A stretch of DNA of 35,886 bases, taken from assembly GCA_022447925.1 (NCBI GenBank), contig JAKUTS010000013.1, positions 1 to 35,886 on the forward strand. The letters run 5' to 3'. A model generated the notes under the pieces. That model saw nothing but the letters and a program-made list of their open reading frames with translations, was not told where the DNA came from and made no database searches. This DNA is from SAR202 cluster bacterium (lineage in GTDB: Bacteria; Chloroflexota; Dehalococcoidia; Lucifugimonadales; UBA2962). Below, piece after piece: positions 9,623-18,331 of the stretch; position 1 is the stretch's first letter, and each line of letters begins with the position of its first letter. Both the position numbers and the translations under genes were made by a program.

Positions 9623-10090
9623 TTATACCTTAACTTTTTTAGCAAGTATTAGAGAACCTAATACGCCATTAATAAATTTTGGTGATTTTTCAGTACCAAA
9701 AACCCTACCCAGGTCCACTGCTTCATTAATAGCCACCTTGGGAGGGGTATCGCTTTTGCCGATTATTTCTGCGATAGCTATTCTTAATACATTCCTATCT
9801 ACGCTAGGCATTTGATCTAGGGGCCAAGAAGGTGCAAATTTTGATATTAAATCATCTATTTGCTGTATATTCTCATTAATAATATTTAACAATTTGGTTG
9901 CGTATATCTCAGACTCTTGGCAGACATCTTTGGCCTGTATGCGTAATTTTAATGATCTTTGAATAGGATGGCTTGAGGTGTCCTTCTCAAACATTACTTG
10001 CATAGCTATTTCTCTTGCTTTGCTTCTTGCGCTGAAAGGATGATCTGCGTTGGAATCTTTAGATGCATCTCGTTTTGGCGTTAAGCTCAT
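9623..10090 (-). CDS. nusB: Transcription antitermination factor NusB
   Basis: An all-helical RNA-binding protein that acts with NusE (S10) at boxA sites to prevent early termination, mainly in rRNA operons. Recognisable patterns are KAREIAMQVMFEKD near the N-terminus, PSVDRNVLRIAIAEI in the middle, and VAINEAVDLGRVFGTEKSPKFINGVLG near the C-terminus. The 155-residue length is typical. Its ATG at 10090 lies four bases after the fabD stop, so translation is probably coupled. Confidence 0.95.
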   Translation of the reverse strand: MSLTPKRDASKDSNADHPFSARSKAREIAMQVMFEKDTSSHPIQRSLKLRIQAKDVCQESEIYATKLLNIINENIQQIDDLISKFAPSWPLDQMPSVDRNVLRIAIAEIIGKSDTPPKVAINEAVDLGRVFGTEKSPKFINGVLGSLILAKKVKV

Positions 10091-10094
10091 AATT

Positions 10095-11045
10095 TTATTT
10101 AAGGGTTAAACCCTGTATAGAACTCAAATTACCAACAGACATACTATCAACTGACTTGTCGATTCTTTTCAACATTCCGTGCAACGCTTTGCCTGGACCG
10201 ATTTCAATGAAATTCGTAATACCTAGTGAAATCATGTATTCAACAGATCTTTTCCATTGCACACACTCACAAATTTGAGAAACGAGCTCTTTTTGTAATT
10301 GATGGACTGTGTCAATTGGCTTAGCAGTGATGTTTGCAACTATTGGAGTATCGGGAGCTTTGAGATTCACTGCATTAACGGCACTTTCTAGGCCATCTCT
10401 TGCTGGCTCCATCAATGCAGAATGAAATGCTCCGCTGACTTTTAATGGCATTGCCTTTCTTGCACCACGTGCCGAAGCCATATCCAATGCCTGCGCCACT
10501 GCTACTACATCCCCACTGATAACCACTTGTTGATCAGTGTTGACATTAGATATGTATGTTCCAGTTTGTCTGGAAATTTCTTCAATAATTATTTCGTCTA
10601 GACCTATAATTGCAGCCATTGTGCCCGGCTTCAAGTTGCATGCCTCTTGCATCAAGCGTCCTCTTTCTTGAACCAGTTTTGCTGTACTACTGATGTCAAG
10701 CGATCCAGTAATTGCTAAAGCTGTATATTCTCCAAGGCTATGACCGGCAACAAAACTTGGTTTAGGCATATCCTTTTGACCTAAAAGCTCCTCCATGGCC
10801 TTATAAGCGGCTAGGCTTACTGCCATTATTCCTGGCTGAGCATTGCGGGTTTGCGTCAATTCTGATTCAGGCCCTTCAAATATTAATTTGGAAAGAGGCT
10901 GGTTAAGTGCATCGTCAATTTCATCGAAAACAAGCTTGGCCGCCACAGAATTTTCATAGAGTTCTTTACCCATGCCCACAATTTGGCTACCTTGTCCTGG
11001 AAATAGAAAAGCGAATTTAGATTTAGTGTCAATTGTTGTATTCAT
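10095..11045 (-). CDS. fabD: Malonyl-CoA:ACP transacylase
   Basis: Transfers malonate from CoA to acyl carrier protein, feeding fatty acid elongation. The N-terminal FAFLFPGQGSQ, the nucleophile S103 in GHSLGEYTAL and the catalytic H208 in GAFHSALM are all present. I chose the ATG at 11045, which has GAG about five bases upstream. The frame stays open to a TTG at 11054, which has no ribosome site and would add only three residues. rpmF ends about 37 bases upstream and nusB follows after four bases. Confidence 0.96.
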   Translation of the reverse strand: MNTTIDTKSKFAFLFPGQGSQIVGMGKELYENSVAAKLVFDEIDDALNQPLSKLIFEGPESELTQTRNAQPGIMAVSLAAYKAMEELLGQKDMPKPSFVAGHSLGEYTALAITGSLDISSTAKLVQERGRLMQEACNLKPGTMAAIIGLDEIIIEEISRQTGTYISNVNTDQQVVISGDVVAVAQALDMASARGARKAMPLKVSGAFHSALMEPARDGLESAVNAVNLKAPDTPIVANITAKPIDTVHQLQKELVSQICECVQWKRSVEYMISLGITNFIEIGPGKALHGMLKRIDKSVDSMSVGNLSSIQGLTLK

Positions 11046-11082
11046 AGAACTCAATGATTGTATAAGCTACGATAGCTAAAAT

Positions 11083-11292
11083 TTATACTGAATCTAAGCT
11101 GGTTTCCTCGACGTTACCAATCACCTGCCTGCCATTGTAAAACCCACAAGTAGGACATGCTCTATACGGCTGTTTTGGCTCATTACAATTTGGTTCCGGA
11201 CACATTCCGTATGAAGGCTTGGTAAGACTCATATGAGCTGCGCGGCCACCTTTACGGTATTTTGTTTGTTTCTTTTTAGGAAGAGGAGGCAA
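11083..11292 (-). CDS. rpmF: 50S ribosomal protein L32
   Basis: A small zinc-ribbon ribosomal protein. It begins PPLPKKKQTKYRKGGRAAH and has two Cys pairs (CPEPNC and CPTC) that bind one zinc. The start must be the TTG at 11292: an in-frame TAA directly precedes it and a GGAG lies seven bases upstream. A TTG start on a ribosomal protein is unusual. It follows the DUF177 gene, the common rpmF neighbour in many bacteria, after 114 bases. plsX and fabH, which often separate rpmF from fabD, are absent. Confidence 0.95.
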   Translation of the reverse strand: MPPLPKKKQTKYRKGGRAAHMSLTKPSYGMCPEPNCNEPKQPYRACPTCGFYNGRQVIGNVEETSLDSV

Positions 11293-11406
11293 TTAATTCT
11301 CCAAAAGCTTTAATAATGTGTGTAGTCTTTTGACTCTATAAGAATATTAGAAACTAAGTCTAACACTTTATTTTGATAAATTTTAGCCCAAAATTTTATT
11401 TTCAAC

Positions 11407-11904
11407 CTAGCATTCAGTCGTGTTTTTACATATACAACTATCTAAATTTAGGTTGAATCCACAATTAACACATATTCCTGCGCAGTTTTTACTACAAATT
11501 GGATTTAATGGTATTTCCAAGTCAATATGGTCACAGATGGATGGCGCAAGATCTAGTATGTTTTCATTTGATATAAATTGTGTTTTTTCAATTTCGAAAG
11601 TATTAGATATATACGTGTTAACGTAATATTCCTCATCTATTTTTAGTGACAACTTACGTGTATGAGGAGTTAGGCATCGTGCGCATTGGCAGACAACCTC
11701 ACAATTAAGTATTGCTGTAACCCAAATTCCGGCATCTGTTCTTATCATATCGGCTGTTCCTGATAGACTAATTTCCTTACTTGGGTCGAGTAAAGACATT
11801 TTATCTGCAGTTTGATTTTCTAACGATAATAAATGATCAGAGAGCGGACATGATTTGATGGCTCCGGGGCTGTCTTTTATCAATTGTGCTACGTTGAATT
11901 CCAT
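11407..11904 (-). CDS. DUF177 / YceD family protein
   Basis: This family is typically encoded directly before rpmF and is linked to 23S rRNA or large-subunit maturation. The signature CQCARCLTP appears mid-protein, followed by IDEEYYV. The C-terminal tail has clustered cysteines (CSKNC, CVNC, CIC) that could bind a metal. At 165 residues it has normal length. The ATG at 11904 begins the long leftward gene run. The bases upstream form a divergent control region with the LppX/DUF3105 gene. The exact molecular role is not known from the sequence. Confidence 0.88.
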   Translation of the reverse strand: MEFNVAQLIKDSPGAIKSCPLSDHLLSLENQTADKMSLLDPSKEISLSGTADMIRTDAGIWVTAILNCEVVCQCARCLTPHTRKLSLKIDEEYYVNTYISNTFEIEKTQFISNENILDLAPSICDHIDLEIPLNPICSKNCAGICVNCGFNLNLDSCICKNTTEC

Positions 11905-12020
11905 ATAGAGTCTGTAAATAGCATAAAAACTAAAGCTAACGTTTAATCAAAAGGTTGATTTTATTGGTTTAAAAATCGACGGTACGGCAAAATTGTCCTT
12001 TTCAATGATACTTTACAGGA

Positions 12021-12049
12021 TTGACATGTTTAATTGTAGGAACTACATT
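12021..12049 (+). promoter_or_regulatory. Candidate sigma-70 promoter for the LppX/DUF3105 gene
   Basis: A perfect TTGACA at 12021-12026 is followed, after exactly 17 bases, by TACATT (4 of 6) at 12044-12049. Transcription would start near 12056, leaving a leader of about 54 bases before the ATG at 12110. An inverted repeat overlaps this promoter. Confidence 0.55.
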
Positions 12050-12068
12050 TTGTTCTCGACCCTACAAT
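12033..12068. promoter_or_regulatory. Inverted repeat flanking the -10 element (possible operator)
   Basis: ATTGTAGG at 12033-12040 and its exact reverse complement CCTACAAT at 12061-12068 are separated by 20 bases. The arms bracket the -10 box and the predicted transcription start. This is a plausible place for a dimeric repressor or activator, but it could also form an RNA hairpin. No regulator gene lies next to it. Confidence 0.4.
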
Positions 12069-12109
12069 ACATCACGCTAATACTTTGATTTGAAATAAAT
12101 TGGTTACTT

Positions 12110-13387
12110 ATGAAAACTCTATATGAATTTAAAAAAATTCTGATAACTGCAGTAATAACTACTCTTATTATAGTTTTCGTCGTTAATTGCACTACCGAGA
12201 CCGAGGTTGATTTACCCGTTGAGCTAAATCCTTTGCAGGATGAATCAGCTGATCAAGAACAATCAGCTTTTAGTAAACGCGAAGTGCTTTCTGTAGAGGA
12301 GCTGACGCTTTCTAAACAGGAATTGGAAAGTATTAAAGAACACTTAGGCGCAACTTTTGCTAAAGACACCTTCAGGTATTCTATGGATGCGGTTATTAAA
12401 ACAAATGTTGCTGGCATAGAAGTTAGAATCCCTATTTCCATGTTGGGTGAATTTGAGCCTGCAGATAAAGCAAAAGCAATCGTCTCTATAAATATGGGGT
12501 TTGTCGACACTGATACATATAGTGTTTCAAATGATGGGAAGTTATATTTTGCGGACTCTATAGATGGAAAATGGACATCATCCGAAGATACTGGTCAAAT
12601 CTTTTCAAGTCCAACAGTAATATTAAGTACTATTTTGAATGACTCTGGCCCATTGCAAGCAGTTTCGAGGGAAAAGTTAGCTGAGACCTCGTTACTACAT
12701 CTAAAGCTGTCAGGCCTTGAATCATTATTCGGAAATATTGATCAGAATATTCATGCGGATCTTTGGATTGATCAAGATAAATTGCGAATACATAAATTAA
12801 CTCTGAAAGGTCCCATTTACATGCCTGATATAAAAACTTACTTGCCGTCCCAAATTGATGCCAGAGAAGCAACTTTGAATGCTAGTTATGAATTTTATGG
12901 ATTTGACGATGCAATTTCGATAGAGGTTCCAGAAGCAGAAAATTATTTGATAAATGGTAGACTGCCTGGCACAAAAGTATTTGAGCAGGTTAATTTGGTT
13001 ATTGGATTTGGGGAATCGCATCCTGAGTATAAATCAACTCCAGCAACTTCGGGATGGCATTATGGACAGCCAGATGCTCCAGCGCCTTGGGGGGTACACG
13101 ATGAATTTATACCAGATGAGGTTTTGATCCAAAATTTGGTTCAAGGAGGGATAGGCCTTCACTATAATTGTGAAAATGAATGCCTGGACGTCATAGATGT
13201 TTTTGCTGAATTCGCTGAACAATATCCAAAGATAGTTGTTTCCCCATATGCAGGCATGGATCAAAAAATAGCGATTACAGCTTGGTCATATATTGACGAA
13301 ATGGAAGAAATGGATATAGGACGAATTGAACTTTTTATAAAGGCTCATCATAACTCCGAAAGAGCTCCTGAACACTTTAAACCTTAG
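12110..13387 (+). CDS. Exported LppX/LprG-like protein fused to DUF3105
   Basis: Residues 1-26 form a basic start and a hydrophobic helix ending VVNC, so C27 may be a lipidated cysteine, although Asn before it is not a classical lipobox. An acidic linker follows. Residues 80-275 resemble the LppX/LprAFG lipoprotein fold (antiparallel strands, VSNDGKLYFAD, GKWTSSED). Residues 295-425 match DUF3105: TPATSGWHYG, APWGVHDE, IPDEVLIQNL and SPYAGMDQKIAITAW. DUF3105 proteins usually carry an H-N-L-E-H-G motif; here the equivalent is QNLVQG (341-346), so both histidines and the acid are gone. Function is unknown; a cell-surface lipid- or ligand-binding role is an inference. Its stop lies four bases from the convergent mutase gene. 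Confidence 0.75.
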   Translation: MKTLYEFKKILITAVITTLIIVFVVNCTTETEVDLPVELNPLQDESADQEQSAFSKREVLSVEELTLSKQELESIKEHLGATFAKDTFRYSMDAVIKTNVAGIEVRIPISMLGEFEPADKAKAIVSINMGFVDTDTYSVSNDGKLYFADSIDGKWTSSEDTGQIFSSPTVILSTILNDSGPLQAVSREKLAETSLLHLKLSGLESLFGNIDQNIHADLWIDQDKLRIHKLTLKGPIYMPDIKTYLPSQIDAREATLNASYEFYGFDDAISIEVPEAENYLINGRLPGTKVFEQVNLVIGFGESHPEYKSTPATSGWHYGQPDAPAPWGVHDEFIPDEVLIQNLVQGGIGLHYNCENECLDVIDVFAEFAEQYPKIVVSPYAGMDQKIAITAWSYIDEMEEMDIGRIELFIKAHHNSERAPEHFKP

Positions 13388-13391
13388 CAAG

Positions 13392-13799
13392 CTAATTTTT
13401 TAAATTGCTGAAAGCCTGTCTTATAAAAGACGCTATTTCTGTAGTGGGTGTCCCGGGGCCAAAAATATTTGCTATTCCCATTTCTTTCAGCCAAAGACGG
13501 TCTTCTTCAGGAATTATACCGCCAGCTACAATCAGAATATCATCTCTATCTTGCTCGGACAGGCTATCGATAATTTGTTTGAACAGTTCTAAATGAGCGC
13601 CTGAAAGAATAGACAAGCCAATTACATCCACATCCTTATCGATAGCGGCAGAAACGATCATTTCGGGAGTCTGTCTTATTCCCGTATATATTACATCCAT
13701 ACCGGCTTCGCGAAGGGATCGAGCTACTATTTTGGCTCCACGATCATGTCCATCTAAACCCGGTTTAGCAACTAACACCCGTATAATTTTTTCACCCAT
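13392..13799 (-). CDS. Methylmalonyl-CoA mutase, B12-binding small subunit
   Basis: This is the separate cobalamin-binding subunit of the two-part (archaeal-type) mutase. The motif D16-x-H18-x-x-G21 supplies the lower cobalt ligand, and GLSILSGAH and VAGGIIP complete the Rossmann-like binding site. The 135-residue length equals the isolated domain. It starts three bases after the epimerase stop. The catalytic large subunit is encoded first in the same operon, with two genes between the halves. Confidence 0.93.
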   Translation of the reverse strand: MGEKIIRVLVAKPGLDGHDRGAKIVARSLREAGMDVIYTGIRQTPEMIVSAAIDKDVDVIGLSILSGAHLELFKQIIDSLSEQDRDDILIVAGGIIPEEDRLWLKEMGIANIFGPGTPTTEIASFIRQAFSNLKN

Positions 13800-13802
13800 T
13801 AA

Positions 13803-14240
13803 TCACCGCCTAGCACTTTCCGAATCAACTAACTCGATTAAAACACCACCCGTGGATTTTGGATGGATAAACGCTATATTTCCAGAAAGTCCAACGCGTG
13901 TAGTTTTATCTATTAAATTAATTCCAGCCTGTTGTAGTTTTTCTAAACTTTGGTTCAAGTTATCCATTTCAAAACATATATGATGTACACCCTCGCCACG
14001 TTTTTCGATAAAGCTTGCAACACCGCCAGTATCTTGAAGGGGCTGGATAAATTCTAATTGAGAGCCGCCTACTCTAACTAAGGCAGCCTTAACTCCATGA
14101 TCTTGTAGATTTGTAATTTCAGGTTGGCTGATTCCAAATGTATTCACATAGAAGCTAATGGTTTCTTCTATATCTGATACTGCAATTGCTACATGATTAA
14201 TATGTTGTGCGATGCATCCTGTTTTATTCGATTCTCTCAA
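13803..14240 (-). CDS. mce: Methylmalonyl-CoA epimerase
   Basis: A VOC-fold metalloenzyme that interconverts (S)- and (R)-methylmalonyl-CoA so that the mutase can use either. Both beta-alpha-beta repeats are visible: NHVAIAVSDIEETISFY at the start, and VHHICFEMDNL and GVLIELVDSE later. These supply the His and Glu metal ligands. No ATG lies before the first conserved histidine, so the start is TTG at 14240, with AGGAG ten bases upstream. It is followed after three bases by the B12 subunit, consistent with one operon. Confidence 0.93.
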   Translation of the reverse strand: MRESNKTGCIAQHINHVAIAVSDIEETISFYVNTFGISQPEITNLQDHGVKAALVRVGGSQLEFIQPLQDTGGVASFIEKRGEGVHHICFEMDNLNQSLEKLQQAGINLIDKTTRVGLSGNIAFIHPKSTGGVLIELVDSESARR

Positions 14241-14295
14241 AACTTATTGACTCCTGATTTTATATTGATTAATACGTAAATTCGCTAGCATATTT

Positions 14296-15441
14296 TCATT
14301 GACTAAGCAACGACCTCGCTATTAACATGCGCTGTATCTCAGATGTGCCTTCATAAATTTCAGTAACTTTCGCATCTCGATATAATCTTTCAGCGATATT
14401 TGGTGCAAAATATCCAGAACCTCCGTGTATTTGTACTGCCTGGTTGGCCGATTCCACAGCAACCTTAGATGCGAATAGTTTGGCCATCGAAGCTTCTGTC
14501 TCGAAAGGTTGATTACAATCCAATAGTGCAGCTGACCGGTAGGTCAACAGTCTGGCAGCCTGAATTTCTGTGGCCATATCAGCAAGTTTGTTTTGGATCG
14601 TCTGATATTCTGATATCGAATTCCCAAAAGCCTTGCGTTGTTTAGAGTATTGTAGTGATACTTCCAGCGCCATTTGAGCTATTCCTACTGATTGTGCGGC
14701 TATCAAAATCCTCCCAGCATCAAGTACTTGCATCGTCATGTGAAATCCCTTCCCAGCCTTACCAATTCTTTTGTCGTTAGATACGAAGACATTGTTGAAA
14801 TTTAGTTCGCAAGTTGATGATCCGCGAATTCCTAGTTTGCCCTTTTGTGGGGTTATTGTCAGGCCGTCACAAGGCGCTTCCAAAATAAACGTTTCCAATC
14901 CGCTTGACCCTAGGCTTGGATCTGAAGAAGCAACGACAATTATAATTCCTGCTTCTTTTGCGTTTGTTATGAAGTGCTTTGAGCCATTGATGATAAAGCC
15001 TCCATCAACTTCAGTCGCCAGTGTTTTTATAGCGGCAACGTCACTACCAGCATCAGGTTCTGTTAGCGCCAAAGCACCAAGTGCGCGCGCTTCAACAAGT
15101 TTAGGTAAATAGATGGCTTTTTGTTTATGGTCGCCAAATAGTTCAATATACTTGCTGCATAGAGACATATGGCTTGCAAATATCACTGCTGTAGAGGCGC
15201 ATCCCCTTGCAATCTCTTCTGTGACTATGGCTAAATGTATATTTGAACCTGTAACGCCCCCAAAATTTTCGTCTAGACCGAGCCTAAATAGACCCATTCC
15301 AGCAATTTTCTCTATAGCGTCTCCAGGGAATTCCTGATTTAAATCATATTTACTTGCATTAGGTACCAATTCACGGTCTACAAAGTCCCTGATTGTGTTC
15401 CTCAGCAGCAAGTCGTTTTCATTTAAGTGTGGATCGATCAT
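14296..15441 (-). CDS. Acyl-CoA dehydrogenase
   Basis: An FAD enzyme that forms the 2,3-double bond of an acyl-CoA and passes electrons to an electron-transfer flavoprotein. The FAD/substrate signature ALTEPDAGSDVAAI and the C-terminal IYEGTSEIQR, with catalytic base E364, are intact. The 381-residue length is normal for short- and branched-chain members. Placement inside a methylmalonyl-CoA operon suggests a short or branched substrate from amino acid or odd-chain breakdown, but the exact acyl-CoA cannot be read from the sequence. It starts 21 bases after the mutase large subunit. Confidence 0.93.
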   Translation of the reverse strand: MIDPHLNENDLLLRNTIRDFVDRELVPNASKYDLNQEFPGDAIEKIAGMGLFRLGLDENFGGVTGSNIHLAIVTEEIARGCASTAVIFASHMSLCSKYIELFGDHKQKAIYLPKLVEARALGALALTEPDAGSDVAAIKTLATEVDGGFIINGSKHFITNAKEAGIIIVVASSDPSLGSSGLETFILEAPCDGLTITPQKGKLGIRGSSTCELNFNNVFVSNDKRIGKAGKGFHMTMQVLDAGRILIAAQSVGIAQMALEVSLQYSKQRKAFGNSISEYQTIQNKLADMATEIQAARLLTYRSAALLDCNQPFETEASMAKLFASKVAVESANQAVQIHGGSGYFAPNIAERLYRDAKVTEIYEGTSEIQRMLIARSLLSQ

Positions 15442-15462
15442 TTTTATCCTAATTTAAGTCCA

Positions 15463-17106
15463 TCAGAATGGAGAGAATTCTTTTTGTTCCCCAAAAACCT
15501 CTCTAAGTGCATCTGATATTTCACCAACGGTAACGTAATTTTCAACGGCATCGATCATTAAAGGCATTATGTTTTGGCTGGATGATGCAGCTATTTTAAG
15601 GTTTTTAAGGCATTTTTCTACATCTCGGTGATCTCGTCCCGACTTAACTTTAGCGAGTCTATCTAGTTGAATTTTAGTTTGATCCGGATCTATTCGCTGA
15701 ATTGGAATAAGAGTGGGGTCAGCAGTTTGAAATTCATTGACGCCTACTACGATTTCCTGTTTGCTTTCAATATCCTGTTGTAATTTATATGCTGAATCAT
15801 GTATTTCTTTTATTTGAAAACCTTGCTGTAGCGCACCCAGCGCACCTCCCATATCTTTTATCTGATCAATGTAGGAATTTGCTTCAGCTTCAATCTGGTC
15901 AGTTAAGCTTTCTATATAGTATGAACCGCCTAATGGATCAACGGTGTCAGTAATGCGAGTTTCGTGGGCTAAGATCTGTTGAGTTCTTAAAGATAGTTCT
16001 GCTGATTCAGGTGTAGGTAACGACAGGGCTTCGTCACGAGAGTTGACGTGCAGAGACTGAGTTCCGCCCAAAATCGCAGATAGTCCTTGTAATGTACTGC
16101 GTATCACGTTATTGTCCGGTTGTTGAGCAGTCAAAGTAACTCCAGCGGTTTGGGTATGAAAGCGGCACATCCAGGAACGAGGATTCTTTGCCTGGAAATG
16201 GTTTCGCATTATATTTGCCCACATTCTTCTAGCCGCTCGGAATTTGGAAACCTCTTCGAATAAATCGCTTTGCGCAACAAAAAAGAAAGACAATCTGGGT
16301 GCAAACGAATCAACGTCAAGGCCAGAATTTATTGCCGCCTGAACATATTCAATGGCATTCGAGAATGTGAAAGCCAATTCTTGTACAGCAGTCGCTCCAG
16401 CTTCTCGCATGTGATACCCGGATATTGAAATTGTATTCCATTTTGGTATATTTTCAGCACAATATTGAAATAAATCAGTAACCAGACGCATTGAAGGAAC
16501 CGGAGGGAAAATATAAGTACCACGAGCTATATATTCCTTTAAAATATCGTTTTGCACAGTGCCACCAATTTCGTCTAAAGGAATATTTTGCTTCTTTGCA
16601 AGGGCAATATACATTGCAAGAAGTATGGAGGCAGTTGAATTTATAGTCATCGAAGTAGTGACTTTATTTAATGGTATTTCTCTGAATAGTATCTCCATGT
16701 CCGCTAAAGAACTTATTGGGACGCCTGCTCGTCCTACCTCACCTAAAGCTAGAGGGTGATCAGAATCATATCCGGTTTGAGTTGGCAAATCGAAAGCTAC
16801 CGAAAGCCCGCTTTGTCCGCTATCTAGAAGGAATTTATATCGTTCATTTGATTCTTCTGCAGAAGCTAGTCCTGCATACTGTCTCATCGTCCAAATTTTG
16901 CCTCTGTACATATTAGGCTGTAATCCACGGGTATAAGGATATTCTCCCGGAAAGCCTAAATCAGACTTAGTAGAATCCGTTTGATCATATAATGTCTCTA
17001 TTTTGATACCGGAGTGGTTGTCAAACTTAGTTTTGCGCTCAAGCATTCTTTTTATAGCAGGCTGAAGCACATTTTTGATCCAATTGGATTTAGAGCTACT
17101 TTTCAT
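15463..17106 (-). CDS. Methylmalonyl-CoA mutase, catalytic large subunit
   Basis: Performs the radical rearrangement of (R)-methylmalonyl-CoA to succinyl-CoA with adenosylcobalamin held by a separate small subunit. It is a 547-residue TIM-barrel protein without the B12 domain. Y77 (in RQYAG), R195 (in ARGTYIFPP) and H232 (in SGYHMREAG) match Y89, R207 and H244 of the Propionibacterium enzyme, all with a constant offset of 12. Isobutyryl-CoA mutases differ at the first two, so methylmalonyl-CoA is the likely substrate. The ATG at 17106 has AGGAAA upstream and it is the first gene of the operon. Confidence 0.95.
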   Translation of the reverse strand: MKSSSKSNWIKNVLQPAIKRMLERKTKFDNHSGIKIETLYDQTDSTKSDLGFPGEYPYTRGLQPNMYRGKIWTMRQYAGLASAEESNERYKFLLDSGQSGLSVAFDLPTQTGYDSDHPLALGEVGRAGVPISSLADMEILFREIPLNKVTTSMTINSTASILLAMYIALAKKQNIPLDEIGGTVQNDILKEYIARGTYIFPPVPSMRLVTDLFQYCAENIPKWNTISISGYHMREAGATAVQELAFTFSNAIEYVQAAINSGLDVDSFAPRLSFFFVAQSDLFEEVSKFRAARRMWANIMRNHFQAKNPRSWMCRFHTQTAGVTLTAQQPDNNVIRSTLQGLSAILGGTQSLHVNSRDEALSLPTPESAELSLRTQQILAHETRITDTVDPLGGSYYIESLTDQIEAEANSYIDQIKDMGGALGALQQGFQIKEIHDSAYKLQQDIESKQEIVVGVNEFQTADPTLIPIQRIDPDQTKIQLDRLAKVKSGRDHRDVEKCLKNLKIAASSSQNIMPLMIDAVENYVTVGEISDALREVFGEQKEFSPF

Positions 17107-17127
17107 TAAATATTTCCTATCTGAATC

Positions 17128-17157
17128 AGTCTAAAAATCTAATATGTTGCTTGTCAA
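17128..17157 (-). promoter_or_regulatory. Candidate promoter for the methylmalonyl-CoA operon
   Basis: On the minus strand, a perfect TTGACA (17157-17152) is followed after 18 bases by TAGACT (17133-17128, 4 of 6). Transcription would begin near 17121, giving a very short leader that still contains the AGGAAA ribosome site at 17118-17113. It lies back to back with the ruvB promoter. Confidence 0.45.
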
Positions 17158-17176
17158 ATAAGTGTGCGACTTTCAA

Positions 17177-17205
17177 TTGACGTTAAATCCAACCACCCAT
17201 AAAAT
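17177..17205 (+). promoter_or_regulatory. Candidate sigma-70 promoter for ruvB
   Basis: TTGACG (5 of 6) at 17177-17182 and TAAAAT (5 of 6) at 17200-17205 are separated by 17 bases. The predicted start near 17212 leaves a 38-base leader to the ruvB ATG. No SOS-type operator was recognised. Confidence 0.55.
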
Positions 17206-17249
17206 GAACAAGCGTTCTAAATTTATTTTTATATCCAAGAATTTATAAT

Positions 17250-18296
17250 ATGACAGACGAAAGTGGTATCAAAGACCAACAAAAACGGATTGTATCTGCT
17301 TTAACTCAAGAAGGCGAGGTTAAGGCAGACCTATCGCTTCGGCCAAGAAACCTGTCTGAATACATAGGTCAAAATCGCGTTAAAGACAACCTGACAATTT
17401 CTATTAAGGCGGCTTTACAAAGAGGAGAGCCTCTTGATCACACACTCATCTATGGTCCACCAGGGCTTGGTAAAACTACAATGGCACATATCCTGGCTAC
17501 AGAAATGGGGGTAAGCATAAAAACCACGTCTGGCCCGGCTATTGAAAGACCTGGGGATATGGTGGCATTGTTGACTCAACTTCGAAAATTTGATGTTTTG
17601 TTTATCGATGAAATACATCGATTACCGCGCATAGTAGAAGAAATACTATATCCAGCGATGGAAGACTTTTTCGTTTCCTGGGTAGTAGACAAGGGATTAA
17701 AAGCGCGATCTATGAATCTGTCTATACAGCCGTTTACACTTATTGGGGCTACCACACGATTTGGCATGGTTAGTGCACCACTTAGAGATCGATTTGGCTC
17801 AATACATAGGTTGGAGTTTTATGATGATGAAGCCATGTCCACTATAGTATCAAGATCAGCTAAGATATTGGATATAGAGGCCTCTGATGAAGGTTGCTCA
17901 GAAATTGCTCGCCGAGCCAGGGGAACCCCAAGAATAGCGAATAGATTGTTGAGGCGAACCAGAGATTATGCTGAGGTGGTTGCTAAGTCTGGGATAAATA
18001 ACAAAGTGGCATTGGAAGCTCTTAATAAGCTTGGCGTAGACAATATTGGGTTGGACGATATAGACAGACAAGTATTGAATTGTATTATTCTAAAATTTGG
18101 TGGTGGCCCCGTAGGACTTGATACGGTTTCAGCATCAATTAATGAAGAATCAGATACGATAGAAGATGTATATGAACCCTTTTTACTTCAATTGGGTTTT
18201 TTGGATCGTACTCCAAGGGGTAGAATCGCAACTCCACTTGCATACCAACACTTAGGCATTGAGCACGATAAATACAAACAACGAAATATGTTTTAA
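17250..18296 (+). CDS. ruvB: Holliday junction branch-migration ATPase RuvB
   Basis: An AAA+ hexameric motor that drives branch migration with RuvA during recombinational repair. Walker A is GPPGLGKTT (69-77), Walker B is VLFIDEIHR (D120, E121), sensor 1 is IGATTRFG, and a C-terminal winged helix carries the GGGPVGLDT pattern. The 348-residue length is typical. The ATG at 17250 has no obvious Shine-Dalgarno sequence. ruvA and ruvC are not adjacent; the next gene, 35 bases on, is a dCMP deaminase. Confidence 0.97.
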   Translation: MTDESGIKDQQKRIVSALTQEGEVKADLSLRPRNLSEYIGQNRVKDNLTISIKAALQRGEPLDHTLIYGPPGLGKTTMAHILATEMGVSIKTTSGPAIERPGDMVALLTQLRKFDVLFIDEIHRLPRIVEEILYPAMEDFFVSWVVDKGLKARSMNLSIQPFTLIGATTRFGMVSAPLRDRFGSIHRLEFYDDEAMSTIVSRSAKILDIEASDEGCSEIARRARGTPRIANRLLRRTRDYAEVVAKSGINNKVALEALNKLGVDNIGLDDIDRQVLNCIILKFGGGPVGLDTVSASINEESDTIEDVYEPFLLQLGFLDRTPRGRIATPLAYQHLGIEHDKYKQRNMF

Positions 18297-18331
18297 GGTC
18301 AATATACACTAGTTTTCACTGGAGCAATGTC

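Noticed and set aside
11293-11406. Possible internal promoter ahead of rpmF with TATAGA as -10
   Set aside because: The hexamer 17 bases upstream (TTAGAC) has little similarity to a -35 box.
13386-13412. TAGCAA/TTGCTG inverted repeat with a T-rich loop between two convergent genes
   Set aside because: The stem is short and lies partly inside the coding end of the B12 subunit gene; too weak to call a bidirectional terminator.
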